DNA from: Bradyrhizobium iriomotense
GTDB lineage: Bacteria; Pseudomonadota; Alphaproteobacteria; Rhizobiales; Xanthobacteraceae
DNA length: 64,000 nt
Assembly (NCBI RefSeq): GCF_018129405.1
Contig: NZ_JAFCLP010000002.1
Location: forward strand, 744,001 to 808,000
Direction: 5' to 3'
The translations under genes and the position numbers were made by a program. Below the pieces are notes generated by a model that saw only the letters and a list, made by a program, of their open reading frames with translations, was not told the origin of the DNA and did not search any database. Positions within the stretch are counted from its first letter, which is position 1. Each line of letters begins with the position of its first letter. Shown in pieces: positions 43,382-51,951 of this stretch.

Positions 43382-44149
43382 ATGAGCACCTCCCTCTTCG
43401 ATCTCTCCGGCCGCACCGCGCTCGTGACCGGCTCCTCCCGCGGGCTCGGCCGCGCCATTGCCGAGGGCATGGCCAAGGCCGGCGCGAAGATCATCATCAA
43501 CGGCGTCGATCCCAAGCGCGTCGAGCAGGCCGTCGCCGAGTTTCGCGCCGCCGGCTACCAGGCCGAAGGCGCCGCCTTCAACGTCACCGACGAGCCCGCG
43601 ATCGTCGCGGCGTTCAATGACTTCGACAAGAAGGGCCTCGCTGTCGACATCGTCGTCAACAATGCCGGCATCCAGCACCGCAAGCCGCTGGTCGAGTTCA
43701 CCACCGACGAATGGCGCAAGGTGATCGAGACCAACCTCACCAGCGCCTTCGTGATCGGCCGCGAGGCAGCCAAGCGCATGATCCCGCGCAAGCACGGCAA
43801 GATCATCAACATCGGCTCGCTCGGCAGCGAGCTGGCGCGCCCCACCATCGCGCCCTACACCGCCGCCAAGGGCGGCATCAAGAACCTGACCCGTTCGATG
43901 GCGGTGGAATGGGCCCAGCACGGCATCCAGGCCAATGCGATCGGCCCGGGCTACATGCTGACCGATATGAATGAGGCGCTGGTCAACAATACCGATTTCA
44001 ACAATTGGCTGATGGGCCGCATCCCCTCCAAGCGCTGGGGCAAGCCGGACGAGCTGGTCGGCGCGGCGATCTTCCTCGCCTCCGATGCCTCCACCTATGT
44101 CAACGGCCAGATCATCTATGTCGATGGCGGCATGATCGCCGCGATGTGA
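43382..44149 (+). CDS. SDR oxidoreductase, gluconate 5-dehydrogenase-like (IdnO type)
   Basis: A 255-residue classical short-chain dehydrogenase: cofactor motif TGSSRGLGRAIA, NNAG (NNAGIQHRKPL), the catalytic Ser and Tyr-x-x-x-Lys in YTAAKGG, and the C-terminal YVDGG end. The wording around NNAGIQHRKPL and FVIGREAAKRM is typical of gluconate 5-dehydrogenases that interconvert 5-keto-gluconate and gluconate. It lies between the dehydratase and the zinc dehydrogenase. Confidence 0.88.
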   Translation: MSTSLFDLSGRTALVTGSSRGLGRAIAEGMAKAGAKIIINGVDPKRVEQAVAEFRAAGYQAEGAAFNVTDEPAIVAAFNDFDKKGLAVDIVVNNAGIQHRKPLVEFTTDEWRKVIETNLTSAFVIGREAAKRMIPRKHGKIINIGSLGSELARPTIAPYTAAKGGIKNLTRSMAVEWAQHGIQANAIGPGYMLTDMNEALVNNTDFNNWLMGRIPSKRWGKPDELVGAAIFLASDASTYVNGQIIYVDGGMIAAM

Positions 44150-44175
44150 CCGCCAAGACAACGAAGGAGCAAGCC

Positions 44176-45207
44176 ATGCGCGCCGTCGTCATTCACGCCC
44201 CGAAGGACCTTCGGATCGACAGCTACCCCGACCCCGCCCCCGGCCCCGGCGAGGTCCGCGTCAAGATCGCCAATGGCGGCATCTGCGGCTCCGATCTGCA
44301 CTACTACCATCATGGCGGCTTCGGCGTCGTGCGCATCCAGCAGCCGATGGCGCTGGGCCATGAGATCGCCGGCGTCGTCGCCGCGGTCGGTGACGGCGTC
44401 ACCAGCGTGAAGGCCGGCACCCGCGTTGCGGTCAATCCGAGCAAGCCGTGCGGGGCGTGCCTGCATTGCCAGGAGGGCATGCGCAACCAGTGCCTCGACA
44501 TGCGCTTCCTCGGCAGCGCGATGCGCTTTCCCCACGTGCAGGGCGGCTTTCGCGAGTTCATCACGGTCGATGCCACACAGGCCGTGCCGATCGCCGACAA
44601 GCTCTCGCTGGCCGAGGCCGCGGTCGCCGAACCGCTCGCGGTGTGCCTGCATGCCGGCAAGCAGGCCGGTCCCCTGCTCGGCAAGCGCGTGCTGATCACC
44701 GGCTGCGGCCCGATCGGCGCGCTGATGATCCTGGTTTCGCGTTTCGGCGGCGCAGCCGAGATCGTGGTGACGGATGTGGCCGACGCGCCGCTCGCGGTCG
44801 CGAAAAAGCTCGGCGCCACGCATGCCATCAACGTCGCGACCAATGCCACTGCGCTTGATCCCTGGCGCGCCGGCAAGGGCGTGTTCGACACGCTGTTCGA
44901 GGCCTCCGGCAATCAGGCCGCGCTCCGCACCGCGCTCGACGTGCTCAGGCCCGGTGCGACGCTGGTGCAGCTCGGCCTCGGCGGCGAGATGACGCTGCCG
45001 ATCAATTCCATCGTTGCGAAGGAATTGCAGCTCCGCGGCACCTTCCGCTTCGATCCCGAGTTCGAGCTCGCAGTGCGGCTGATGGGCGAAGGCCTGATCG
45101 ACGTCAAGCCGCTGATCACGGCGACCATGCCGTTCGAGAACGCGGTCGCCGCCTTCGAGCTCGCCAGCGACCGCTCGCAGTCGATGAAGGTGCAGCTGAC
45201 GTTCTAG
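44176..45207 (+). CDS. idnD: L-idonate 5-dehydrogenase-like zinc alcohol dehydrogenase
   Basis: A 343-residue medium-chain zinc dehydrogenase. The catalytic Zn site (ICGSDLHYYHHGG, GHEIAGVV), the structural-Zn cysteines (CGACLHCQEGMRNQC) and the Rossmann motif GCGPIGALM are all present. HYYHHGGFGVVRI is characteristic of IdnD, which oxidises L-idonate to 5-keto-gluconate. The ATG at 44176 is preceded by AAGGAG. Together with the SDR it gives the IdnD/IdnO pair of L-idonate catabolism. The TAG stop opens a family A repeat. Confidence 0.88.
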   Translation: MRAVVIHAPKDLRIDSYPDPAPGPGEVRVKIANGGICGSDLHYYHHGGFGVVRIQQPMALGHEIAGVVAAVGDGVTSVKAGTRVAVNPSKPCGACLHCQEGMRNQCLDMRFLGSAMRFPHVQGGFREFITVDATQAVPIADKLSLAEAAVAEPLAVCLHAGKQAGPLLGKRVLITGCGPIGALMILVSRFGGAAEIVVTDVADAPLAVAKKLGATHAINVATNATALDPWRAGKGVFDTLFEASGNQAALRTALDVLRPGATLVQLGLGGEMTLPINSIVAKELQLRGTFRFDPEFELAVRLMGEGLIDVKPLITATMPFENAVAAFELASDRSQSMKVQLTF

Positions 45208-45296
45208 GGCATGATCCGGAAAAGTGTGCAGCGGTTTTCCCTCGCGACAAACGCGTAACGCGTTTGCGCGGAGATCATGCTCAAACAATAAAGCTA
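45205..45296. repeat. Intergenic palindromic repeat, family A copy 5 (inverted)
   Basis: Reads TAGGGCATGATCCGGAAAAG, with gtgcagcggttttcc, then ACGCGTAACGCGT and GATCATGCTC, ending AAAGCTA. Relative to the other copies it is inverted. Its ends give the TAG stop of idnD and the TAG stop of the convergent DUF3280 gene. Confidence 0.8.
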
Positions 45297-46151
45297 CCGG
45301 CTCTCGATCAGCCGGTCGCTGACCAGCCGGACGGCGCCCCGTTTCCACGAATAGTCTGCGCCCATGCGCAGGCCGCTGTCGCCGTGCGCCAGCACAGCAC
45401 CGGTCCTGGCATCGCGGACCTGGAAGCCGAGCGTGTATTCGGTGCGGCTGACCCGCCGCACCACGCCGATCAGCGACTGGTCCGCACCTAACTTTTGCGC
45501 GATCGCGGCCTCGCAGCCGCCACAGTCGCGCAAGGCGTGCACCTTCGCCGCCTCGCCGCCGAGATCGACGATGCGGTAGCGGCCGGATTGACTGAGCAAC
45601 TCGCGCACGCTGGCGGTGACTTCGGCCAGATACGACGCATCCGATGTAGCCGAAGCGCCCACTGATGCGGCAGTCGTGTCCTCGAGCTCGAACTCGAACA
45701 CCGCCAGCGCGACCGGTGCGGGCGTGGCGAGCGCGGCGATCACCTCGCGGGAGACAAAGATCTCGGCGCGCTCCCATGATTCATCGTTGTCGCCGCGGAA
45801 GGTGTAGAGCTTGTCCATCACGAGCTTTTTGGCGCCGACGTCGATCACGGCGACCTTGGCCCATTGCACCAGCGTGCTGGTCTTCTGAATGCCGCCGATG
45901 ACCTTGAACGCCGCGCCGTCCTGGGCCGATGGCGTGAGGCGGTAGCGACCGTCCGCACTGACATCCCGCCTGAGCGCGGCCATGAACGCCGACAGCCGCC
46001 GCTCATGGGCTGCGGTCTGGTTGGCCGGCTCGGCCGACGTGTCGGTATAGCTGAAATCGTCCATGGCAACGCCGATGGCCTCGGCACCGGCCGGCGCATG
46101 CGAGAGGACGAACAGGAGAACAGCGGCGAGAATCAACCGGGAGCGGTGCAT
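45294..46151 (-). CDS. DUF3280 (DUF2380) secreted protein
   Basis: A 285-residue protein with a Sec signal peptide (MHRSRLILAAVLLFVLSHAP, cleaved after GAEA). Two similar halves are visible: SAEPANQTAAHERRLSAF with GRYRLTP, and DASYLAEVTASVRELLSQS with GRYRIVD. Proteins of this kind are found with PQQ-alcohol-dehydrogenase gene sets in methylotrophs and Bradyrhizobium (established association); none is in view here. It is divergent from the two-component genes at 46.3 kb. The start at 46151 has GAGG upstream. Confidence 0.8.
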   Translation of the reverse strand: MHRSRLILAAVLLFVLSHAPAGAEAIGVAMDDFSYTDTSAEPANQTAAHERRLSAFMAALRRDVSADGRYRLTPSAQDGAAFKVIGGIQKTSTLVQWAKVAVIDVGAKKLVMDKLYTFRGDNDESWERAEIFVSREVIAALATPAPVALAVFEFELEDTTAASVGASATSDASYLAEVTASVRELLSQSGRYRIVDLGGEAAKVHALRDCGGCEAAIAQKLGADQSLIGVVRRVSRTEYTLGFQVRDARTGAVLAHGDSGLRMGADYSWKRGAVRLVSDRLIESR

Positions 46152-46340
46152 GAACGCCTCGTGGGATGGAACGGCCCCGCAAATCTGGACGGGTAGCCTG
46201 AGACCACGCAGCTGTGACTGTCCCGACGAACGCCGGGAAAATTTCACGACGTTGCACTGCGGTACGGCGGGAACGCTTCCCGCCGCCTGCGTTCTACCGT
46301 TTAATGCGGGGCGACAAACCCGTTCGCATCAGGTGCCCCG

Positions 46341-47726
46341 ATGTGGAACCGCCCGAGGTTCGATCTCAAGGTCCGTCTGACGTTGCGCGTGGCCGCGATA
46401 TCGGCCGCCTGCTTCGCCGCGATCTCCGCCTATTTCCTTGTCACGGCTGACCGCGCGGCGCATGCGCGCAGCGACAGCATTGCCGCCATCGTGGCGAAGT
46501 CACTGGAGCTGCAACAAGGCAAGATCCAGTGGGTGGCCGGCCCGCGCTCGGACTTTCCAAATCTTGATCCCGTCGCAGCCTATGTGATGACGCCCGGCCT
46601 GTGCCTGGCATTCCGCGGCCCCGGCGGCGACATGCTCCAGCGCTTCTGCAGCGGCGCGCCTGCCCCGGCGAGCCCGCCGCCGCAGGCCTTCGCAGCCTTC
46701 TATCGCAGCCTGTTCGACCCCGGCCGCGAGGCGGCGCGGCCCGTGATCGTGCGCGGCACCAAGCTTGGCGAGACCGTGGTCTCGGTCGATCCGGCGGTGC
46801 AGACGGCGGAGGCCTGGCACGAGGCCGGGCGGCTGATGCTCGCACTTGCGATCGCCTTGCCGCTGCTCTGCGTGCTCGTGTACGCGGCACTGGCGCGCGC
46901 GCTGCGTCCCACCCACATGATCCGAACCGGTCTCGAACGCATCGCCGCCGGCGACCTCACGACGCGGCTGCCGCCCTTTGACCTCGCCGAGCTATCCGCC
47001 ATCCGCGACGTCTTCAATCATCTCGCCGAAAGCCTCGACAATGCGCTTGCCGAGCGCAGCGAGCTGACGCGGAGGCTGATCGCGCTCCAGGACGAGGAGC
47101 GCCGCCATCTCGCCCGCGAGCTGCATGACGAGTTCGGCCAGTCGTTGGCCGCCATCCGGGCCCTCGCCTCCTCCGCCCGCCAGACCGCCGCGCAGGAGTG
47201 CCCGTCCCTGCTGTCCGAATGCGACGGCATTTCGCGGACCGCGACCGGCATGATGGAGACCTTGCGCGGTGCGCTGTTCCGGCTGCGGCCGCCCGACGTC
47301 GAGGAGCTCGGGCTCGTCGCCAGCCTCGAAGGGCTCGTCGCGGGCTGGAACGGGCGCAGCCGTGGCGAGACGCGGTTTTCGATCCGTTTCGACGGCGCCT
47401 TCGAGACCTTGCCGGCCGCCGTCAGCGCCCACCTCTACCGCATCGTGCAGGAGGCGCTCACCAACGCCGCCAAGCATGCCGGCGCCACCAGGGTGAGCCT
47501 GGAATTGACGATGCGCACTGGCGAGATCGCGCTTGCGATCGACGATGATGGACGGTCGAACGAGCCCGCCGCGAAATCGGGCATGGGCCTGCTCGGCATG
47601 CGCGAGCGCGTCGCGGCCTTGCGCGGCCGGCTGAGTTTTGAGGCCGGACCGAACGGCGGCGCCGCGCTGCGTGTCGTCATTCCGCTCGAAGCCGTCGATC
47701 GGCAATTATTGGGTCACGCGGCATGA
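46341..47726 (+). CDS. NarL-type sensor histidine kinase (HisKA_3)
   Basis: A 461-residue membrane kinase: a first helix near residues 13-35, a periplasmic part of about 115 residues, a second helix near 160-185, a HAMP domain, then HisKA_3 with the phospho-acceptor His in HLARELHDEFGQS and the ATPase end (EALTNAAKHAG, GMGLLGMRER). It overlaps the response regulator by 4 bp. The set-up recalls FlhS/FlhR, which control formaldehyde and C1 oxidation genes in Paracoccus, and the DUF3280 neighbour fits, but the link is inferred. Confidence 0.92.
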   Translation: MWNRPRFDLKVRLTLRVAAISAACFAAISAYFLVTADRAAHARSDSIAAIVAKSLELQQGKIQWVAGPRSDFPNLDPVAAYVMTPGLCLAFRGPGGDMLQRFCSGAPAPASPPPQAFAAFYRSLFDPGREAARPVIVRGTKLGETVVSVDPAVQTAEAWHEAGRLMLALAIALPLLCVLVYAALARALRPTHMIRTGLERIAAGDLTTRLPPFDLAELSAIRDVFNHLAESLDNALAERSELTRRLIALQDEERRHLARELHDEFGQSLAAIRALASSARQTAAQECPSLLSECDGISRTATGMMETLRGALFRLRPPDVEELGLVASLEGLVAGWNGRSRGETRFSIRFDGAFETLPAAVSAHLYRIVQEALTNAAKHAGATRVSLELTMRTGEIALAIDDDGRSNEPAAKSGMGLLGMRERVAALRGRLSFEAGPNGGAALRVVIPLEAVDRQLLGHAA

Positions 47727-48385
47727 GCACGGCCGATGCCACCATCCTGCTGGTCGACGACCATTCCGTGGTCCGCGAGGGCTATCGCTCGGTGCTCGAG
47801 AAGCAGCCCGGCCTGCGTGTTGTCGCAGAAGCGTCCGACGGCGCGGAGGCCTACCGGCTGTACAAGTCCGAGGCGCCGGATCTCGTCATCATGGATCTGA
47901 GCATGCCGGGTATCGGCGGCATCGAGGCCGTGAGGCGCATCCGGCAACGGGACAAGGGCGCGAAGATCCTCATCTTCACCATGCACCAGAATGCCGGCTT
48001 CGCCGTGCAGGCGATCCGCGCCGGCGCCAGGGGCTATGTCACCAAGACCAGCCCGCCCGAGACCTTGGTGCGCGCCGTGATGGACGTGCTCGCCGGCAGG
48101 ATCGCCATCAGCCCCGACATCGACCACGAGCTGGCGCTGAGCCGGCTCGCCGGCGAGAGCTCGGCAGCCGACGTGCTGACGCCGCGCGAGTTCGAGGTGC
48201 TGCGGCTGCTGCTCGCCGAGAGGACCACGGAGGAGATCGCCGAGACGCTCCACGTCAGCCCGAAGACGGTGGCGAACCTGCATTCCCTGATCAAGGACAA
48301 GCTCGGCGTCGGCTCCGACATCGAGCTGGTCCGCCTGGCGCTGCGCCAGGGACTGCTGACGCAGGTCGATCTCGGCGAGGCGTGA
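47723..48385 (+). CDS. LuxR/NarL-type response regulator
   Basis: A 220-residue regulator: a receiver domain with Asp58 (VIMDLSMPG) and Lys in GYVTKTSPPET, and a C-terminal LuxR HTH (LTPREFEVLRLLLAERTTEE, then SPKTVANLHSLIKDKLG). It is the cognate partner of the kinase, with which it overlaps. Known FlhR-like regulators activate C1-oxidation genes; whether this one does is inference. Confidence 0.93.
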   Translation: MSTADATILLVDDHSVVREGYRSVLEKQPGLRVVAEASDGAEAYRLYKSEAPDLVIMDLSMPGIGGIEAVRRIRQRDKGAKILIFTMHQNAGFAVQAIRAGARGYVTKTSPPETLVRAVMDVLAGRIAISPDIDHELALSRLAGESSAADVLTPREFEVLRLLLAERTTEEIAETLHVSPKTVANLHSLIKDKLGVGSDIELVRLALRQGLLTQVDLGEA

Positions 48386-48406
48386 CCTGCGCCGAGAAGC
48401 GACCGA

Positions 48407-49390
48407 TCATTCGCGCGCGACGACCTGGTCCAACCACGCGCAGTTCAACGGCGGGACGCGCGGATCGGCGACGCGCACGCCGCGCGCGGCAGCATCCATC
48501 CGCATGTCGCGCAGGCGCTTGCGCTGCGCCTCCGGCATGTTGAGCCGCTCGTGACCCCAGAGCGACGGGCCGTCGAACGTCTCGTGCGGCTGCCAGGTTT
48601 CGGGGTCGATGACGCGCCCGCCCCAGCCATATTCGATGAAGAATCCGGACGGCGTATTCACGTAGAACGAGGTCATGTGGTCGTTGGTGTGTCGCCCCAG
48701 CGTATAGACGACGCGGCCATCTTCGAGCTGCGCGAGGTCGTAGCCCTGCCCGACATCGTCGAGGCTGCCGAGCTCGACCATGAAATGATGCATCGCCCTG
48801 CGTCCCGAGCCGACCATCGCAAAGGAATGGTGACGGCCGTTGACGTGGAAGAAATAGAGCCCGTAAGGCTTGAGTCCGAAGTCCGAGACGTGGAAGCCGA
48901 GCACGTCCCGATAGAACGGCAACAGCGGCTCAACGTCCTCGACGTTGAGCACGACGTGCCCCATGCCGAGCGCTCCGGTGCGGAAACCCGAAATCGGCCG
49001 ACCCGGCCTGAACGGCTCGCTCGCAAGCTCCGGCTCGCAGAAAGCCTCCAGCCGGTTGCCGGCGGGATCAGCGAACGTGATCAGCTCGGCCACATGCCGT
49101 TCATCGGCCAGCGCGCGCGAGCCGCGCGTGACCTTGACGCCGTGGCTCTCCAGTCGGCGCGCCAACTGATCCAGCTCAGCGGTCGACGGAACCTCCCAGC
49201 CCATCACGGCCAGCCCGGCATCGCTGCTGCCGTCGACGATCAGCCGCTGCTTGCGATCGTCCATGCGGAAGGCGCGCATCTTGCCGCCTCGATCGACCTG
49301 TTGCATGCCGAGCAGCCCGGTCGCCATCCGGCCCCATTGGTCGAGCTGCGACGAGTTGATGCCGATATAGCCGAGCGCGGTGATTTCCAT
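48407..49390 (-). CDS. Type I extradiol ring-cleavage dioxygenase (BphC-like)
   Basis: A 327-residue two-domain vicinal-oxygen-chelate dioxygenase cleaving catechol-type rings. Iron ligands His145 (GMGHVVLNV), His202 (MHHFMVEL) and Glu253 (FFIEYGW) are in place, as are the catalytic His of RHHSFAM and Tyr243 (SFYVNTPSG). Length is slightly above BphC because of a C-terminal extension. It converges on the regulator gene and is divergent from an IclR gene, opening an aromatic-degradation cluster with the MhpA-like monooxygenase. Confidence 0.9.
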   Translation of the reverse strand: MEITALGYIGINSSQLDQWGRMATGLLGMQQVDRGGKMRAFRMDDRKQRLIVDGSSDAGLAVMGWEVPSTAELDQLARRLESHGVKVTRGSRALADERHVAELITFADPAGNRLEAFCEPELASEPFRPGRPISGFRTGALGMGHVVLNVEDVEPLLPFYRDVLGFHVSDFGLKPYGLYFFHVNGRHHSFAMVGSGRRAMHHFMVELGSLDDVGQGYDLAQLEDGRVVYTLGRHTNDHMTSFYVNTPSGFFIEYGWGGRVIDPETWQPHETFDGPSLWGHERLNMPEAQRKRLRDMRMDAAARGVRVADPRVPPLNCAWLDQVVARE

Positions 49391-49537
49391 CGACGTTCTC
49401 CCAAAGGCATCGCACCCGCTGCATTGCGGCGAACTTGATACTGGCCGCGCACGATCCTACGGTAACATCCCGCAATCGCTTCGCGTTCGCAAAGACGATA
49501 ATCGCGCAGCCGAGCGCCACAAGGGAGGAAATACGAA

Positions 49538-50329
49538 GTGTCCAAGGAGCGGACGCGGAACGGGCAGCCGCGGCAGTCGGAGGGCGTTCGCGCCTTCAAG
49601 CGCGGGCTGGATGTGCTGCAGGAGGTCAACCGCTCCGGCGGCATTCGCGCCGGCGATGTCGCCCGCGCGCTCGACCTGCCCCGCCCCACCGTCTACCGCC
49701 TGCTCGAGACGCTGGAGGAGCTCGGCTATGTCGCCCGCAGCGCCAGCGACGATCGTTTTCGCGTAACCCGGCTCGCTTTGAGCCTCGGCGACGGCTACGA
49801 CCCCGGCGTCGTGATCTGCCAGGCGGCCGCACCTTATCTTGCCGAACTCAGCAAGACGCTGATCTGGCCGGTCGATCTCTCGACTTACGAGAACGCCGCG
49901 ATGGTGGTGCAGGAAACCACGCATTCGCGCAGCCCGCTCTCGATCGACCGCGGCATGATCGGCAAGCGCCTGCCGATGCTGCGGACGTCCGCGGGCCGCG
50001 CCTATCTCGCCGCCTGCCCAGCGCGCGAGCGCGATTTGATCGTCAATCATCTCCGCCGGATCGACGAGGCCGACGACCGCCCCTTCCTCGACGAAGGCCG
50101 ACTCGGCCGCATGATCGCCGAGACGCAAGCGCGCGGCTATGCGATCCGCAATGAGGGCGAGTACAATCCCAAGACAGCCTCGATCGCGGTCCCGATCGTA
50201 CGGAGCGGCGCCGTGTTCGGCTGCATCTCCATCATCTGGATCCGCTCGGCGCTGGGGATCGAGGAGGCAGTGAAGCAATTTGCGACGCAGCTTCAGGAGA
50301 CGGCGCTGGCCATTCCGGTCGAGGTCTAG
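49538..50329 (+). CDS. IclR-family regulator of the aromatic cluster (MhpR-like)
   Basis: A 263-residue IclR protein: an N-terminal wHTH (about residues 18-80, GDVARALDLPRPTVYRLLET) and a ligand domain ending in the family pattern TASIAVPIV..GCISIIW. The GTG start at 49538 follows GGGAGG. It lies between the dioxygenase (divergent) and the hydroxylase (same strand), and is the natural activator for these genes, as MhpR is for mhp. Confidence 0.9.
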   Translation: MSKERTRNGQPRQSEGVRAFKRGLDVLQEVNRSGGIRAGDVARALDLPRPTVYRLLETLEELGYVARSASDDRFRVTRLALSLGDGYDPGVVICQAAAPYLAELSKTLIWPVDLSTYENAAMVVQETTHSRSPLSIDRGMIGKRLPMLRTSAGRAYLAACPARERDLIVNHLRRIDEADDRPFLDEGRLGRMIAETQARGYAIRNEGEYNPKTASIAVPIVRSGAVFGCISIIWIRSALGIEEAVKQFATQLQETALAIPVEV

Positions 50330-50402
50330 CGTCCGTCCGCTGGGCGGACACTTGGCGCGGCGGCGTTGATGCTGCGGCGCGGCTTGGGGAAGAAATAGCC
50401 CC

Positions 50403-51926
50403 ATGCAAGATAAATCCACCCCCGAAGAGTTTGATGTTGTCATCGTCGGCCGCGGCCCGGTCGGCGCGACGCTCGCCAATCTGCTCGGCCTCTGCGGCGT
50501 GCGGACGCTGGTGCTGGAGCGCGAGACGCGGACCTATCATCTGCCGCGCGCGGTGCATTTCGACGACGAATGCATGCGCGTGTTCCAGACCATTGGCCTT
50601 GCCGATGCGATCCTGCCGCATGTCATCCTCAGCCCCGGCATGCTCTTCCTCGACGCCAACGGCAAGATGTTGCTGGATTGGTCGCGCCCGCAGACGCTGA
50701 CGCCGATGGGCTGGCATCTCAGCTACCGCTTCCACCAGCCTGATCTGGAGGACGTGCTGATCGGCGGCCTCGCCCGCTGGCCGCTCGTCACCTTGCGCAG
50801 CCGCTGCGACGTGTTCGCGCTCGACCAGGACGAAGACGGCGTGCGCGTCCGCTACGAGGACCTTTCGAACGGAAAGCTCAGCGAGGTCCGCACCTGCTAC
50901 GTGATCGGCTGCGACGGCGCCCGTTCTCTCGTTCGCCGCTTCATCGGCTCCGGGATGGACGATCTCGGCTTCCACGAGCGCTGGCTTGTGATCGACGCGC
51001 TGCTCAAGCGCGCCCGCGACGATCTCGGCGACTACAGCCTCCAGCATTGCGATCCCGCGCGGCCGGCAACTTATGTCCGTGGCACCGGCACGCGGCGACG
51101 CTGGGAGATCACGGTCCTGCCGGACGAAGATTCACAGGACGTCGCGCAGCCGGCAAAGGTCTGGGAGCTGCTGTCGCGCTGGATCACGCCCGACGATGCC
51201 GAGCTCGAGCGGGCCGCGGTCTACACCTTTCATTCAGCGATCGCGCAGCAATGGCGGAACGGACGGCTCTTGCTCGCCGGAGACAGCGCGCACCAGACCC
51301 CGCCCTTCCTCGGCCAGGGCATGTGCGCCGGCATTCGCGATGCTGCCAACCTCGCCTGGAAGCTCGCCAGCGTCATCCGCGGCGACGCGAGCGCCGATCT
51401 CCTCGACACCTATCAGAGCGAACGGCTGCCGCATGTGCGCGAGTTCATCGAGCTCGCCATTCGCCTCGGTGGTGTCATCAACACCAAGGCGATCGAGGCC
51501 GGCCTTGCCGCCGGCCAGGCGCGCGAAAATGCGCCGGTCAAGCTGGAGGTCAAAAAGCCCCTGCTCGGCCCCGGACTCGCATTCGGCGACCTGCCGCTCG
51601 CCGGACATCTCGCACCGCAATTCATGCTGAGTGACGGACACCGCGGCGACGACCGGACCGGCTATCACCATGTGCTGCTCGTCGAGACCGCGGCCGCACT
51701 GCCGTCGCGCCTCGCGCTGTCGCAGGCCGGGATCGAGATCCTCGCAGGCGACGACGCCGAAGGTGTCGGAGACTGGCTGCGCGAGCACGGCATCATCGCT
51801 GCACTGGTTCGTCCTGACCGTTACATCCGCGGGACCGCCCGCAACGAGTCCGAGCTCGAGCGGCTCATCGCCGCCGTCATTCCTGCAACCCAAATTCCTT
51901 CAGCCCAAGCGCCGTCCGCGGCCTGA
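50403..51926 (+). CDS. mhpA: 3-(3-Hydroxyphenyl)propionate hydroxylase-like FAD monooxygenase
   Basis: A 507-residue group A flavin monooxygenase. The N-terminal FAD motif is VGRGPVGATLANLLG (about residues 15-29), and the second FAD motif GDSAHQTPPFLGQGMCAG lies near residue 293, with the middle GCDGARSLVR loop near 174. MhpA proteins hydroxylate 3-(3-hydroxyphenyl)propionate to a catechol that an extradiol dioxygenase then opens; both enzymes are here. No mhpC- or mhpD-like hydrolase or hydratase genes are seen apart from the FAH-type gene that follows. Confidence 0.85.
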   Translation: MQDKSTPEEFDVVIVGRGPVGATLANLLGLCGVRTLVLERETRTYHLPRAVHFDDECMRVFQTIGLADAILPHVILSPGMLFLDANGKMLLDWSRPQTLTPMGWHLSYRFHQPDLEDVLIGGLARWPLVTLRSRCDVFALDQDEDGVRVRYEDLSNGKLSEVRTCYVIGCDGARSLVRRFIGSGMDDLGFHERWLVIDALLKRARDDLGDYSLQHCDPARPATYVRGTGTRRRWEITVLPDEDSQDVAQPAKVWELLSRWITPDDAELERAAVYTFHSAIAQQWRNGRLLLAGDSAHQTPPFLGQGMCAGIRDAANLAWKLASVIRGDASADLLDTYQSERLPHVREFIELAIRLGGVINTKAIEAGLAAGQARENAPVKLEVKKPLLGPGLAFGDLPLAGHLAPQFMLSDGHRGDDRTGYHHVLLVETAAALPSRLALSQAGIEILAGDDAEGVGDWLREHGIIAALVRPDRYIRGTARNESELERLIAAVIPATQIPSAQAPSAA

Positions 51927-51951
51927 CCGAACCCACTTTCAAGGACATCTC

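Noticed and set aside
5515-45296. The family A repeats as CRISPR or IS remnants
   Set aside because: They are dispersed single copies with internal symmetry, without spacers, transposase or target-site duplications that I can see.
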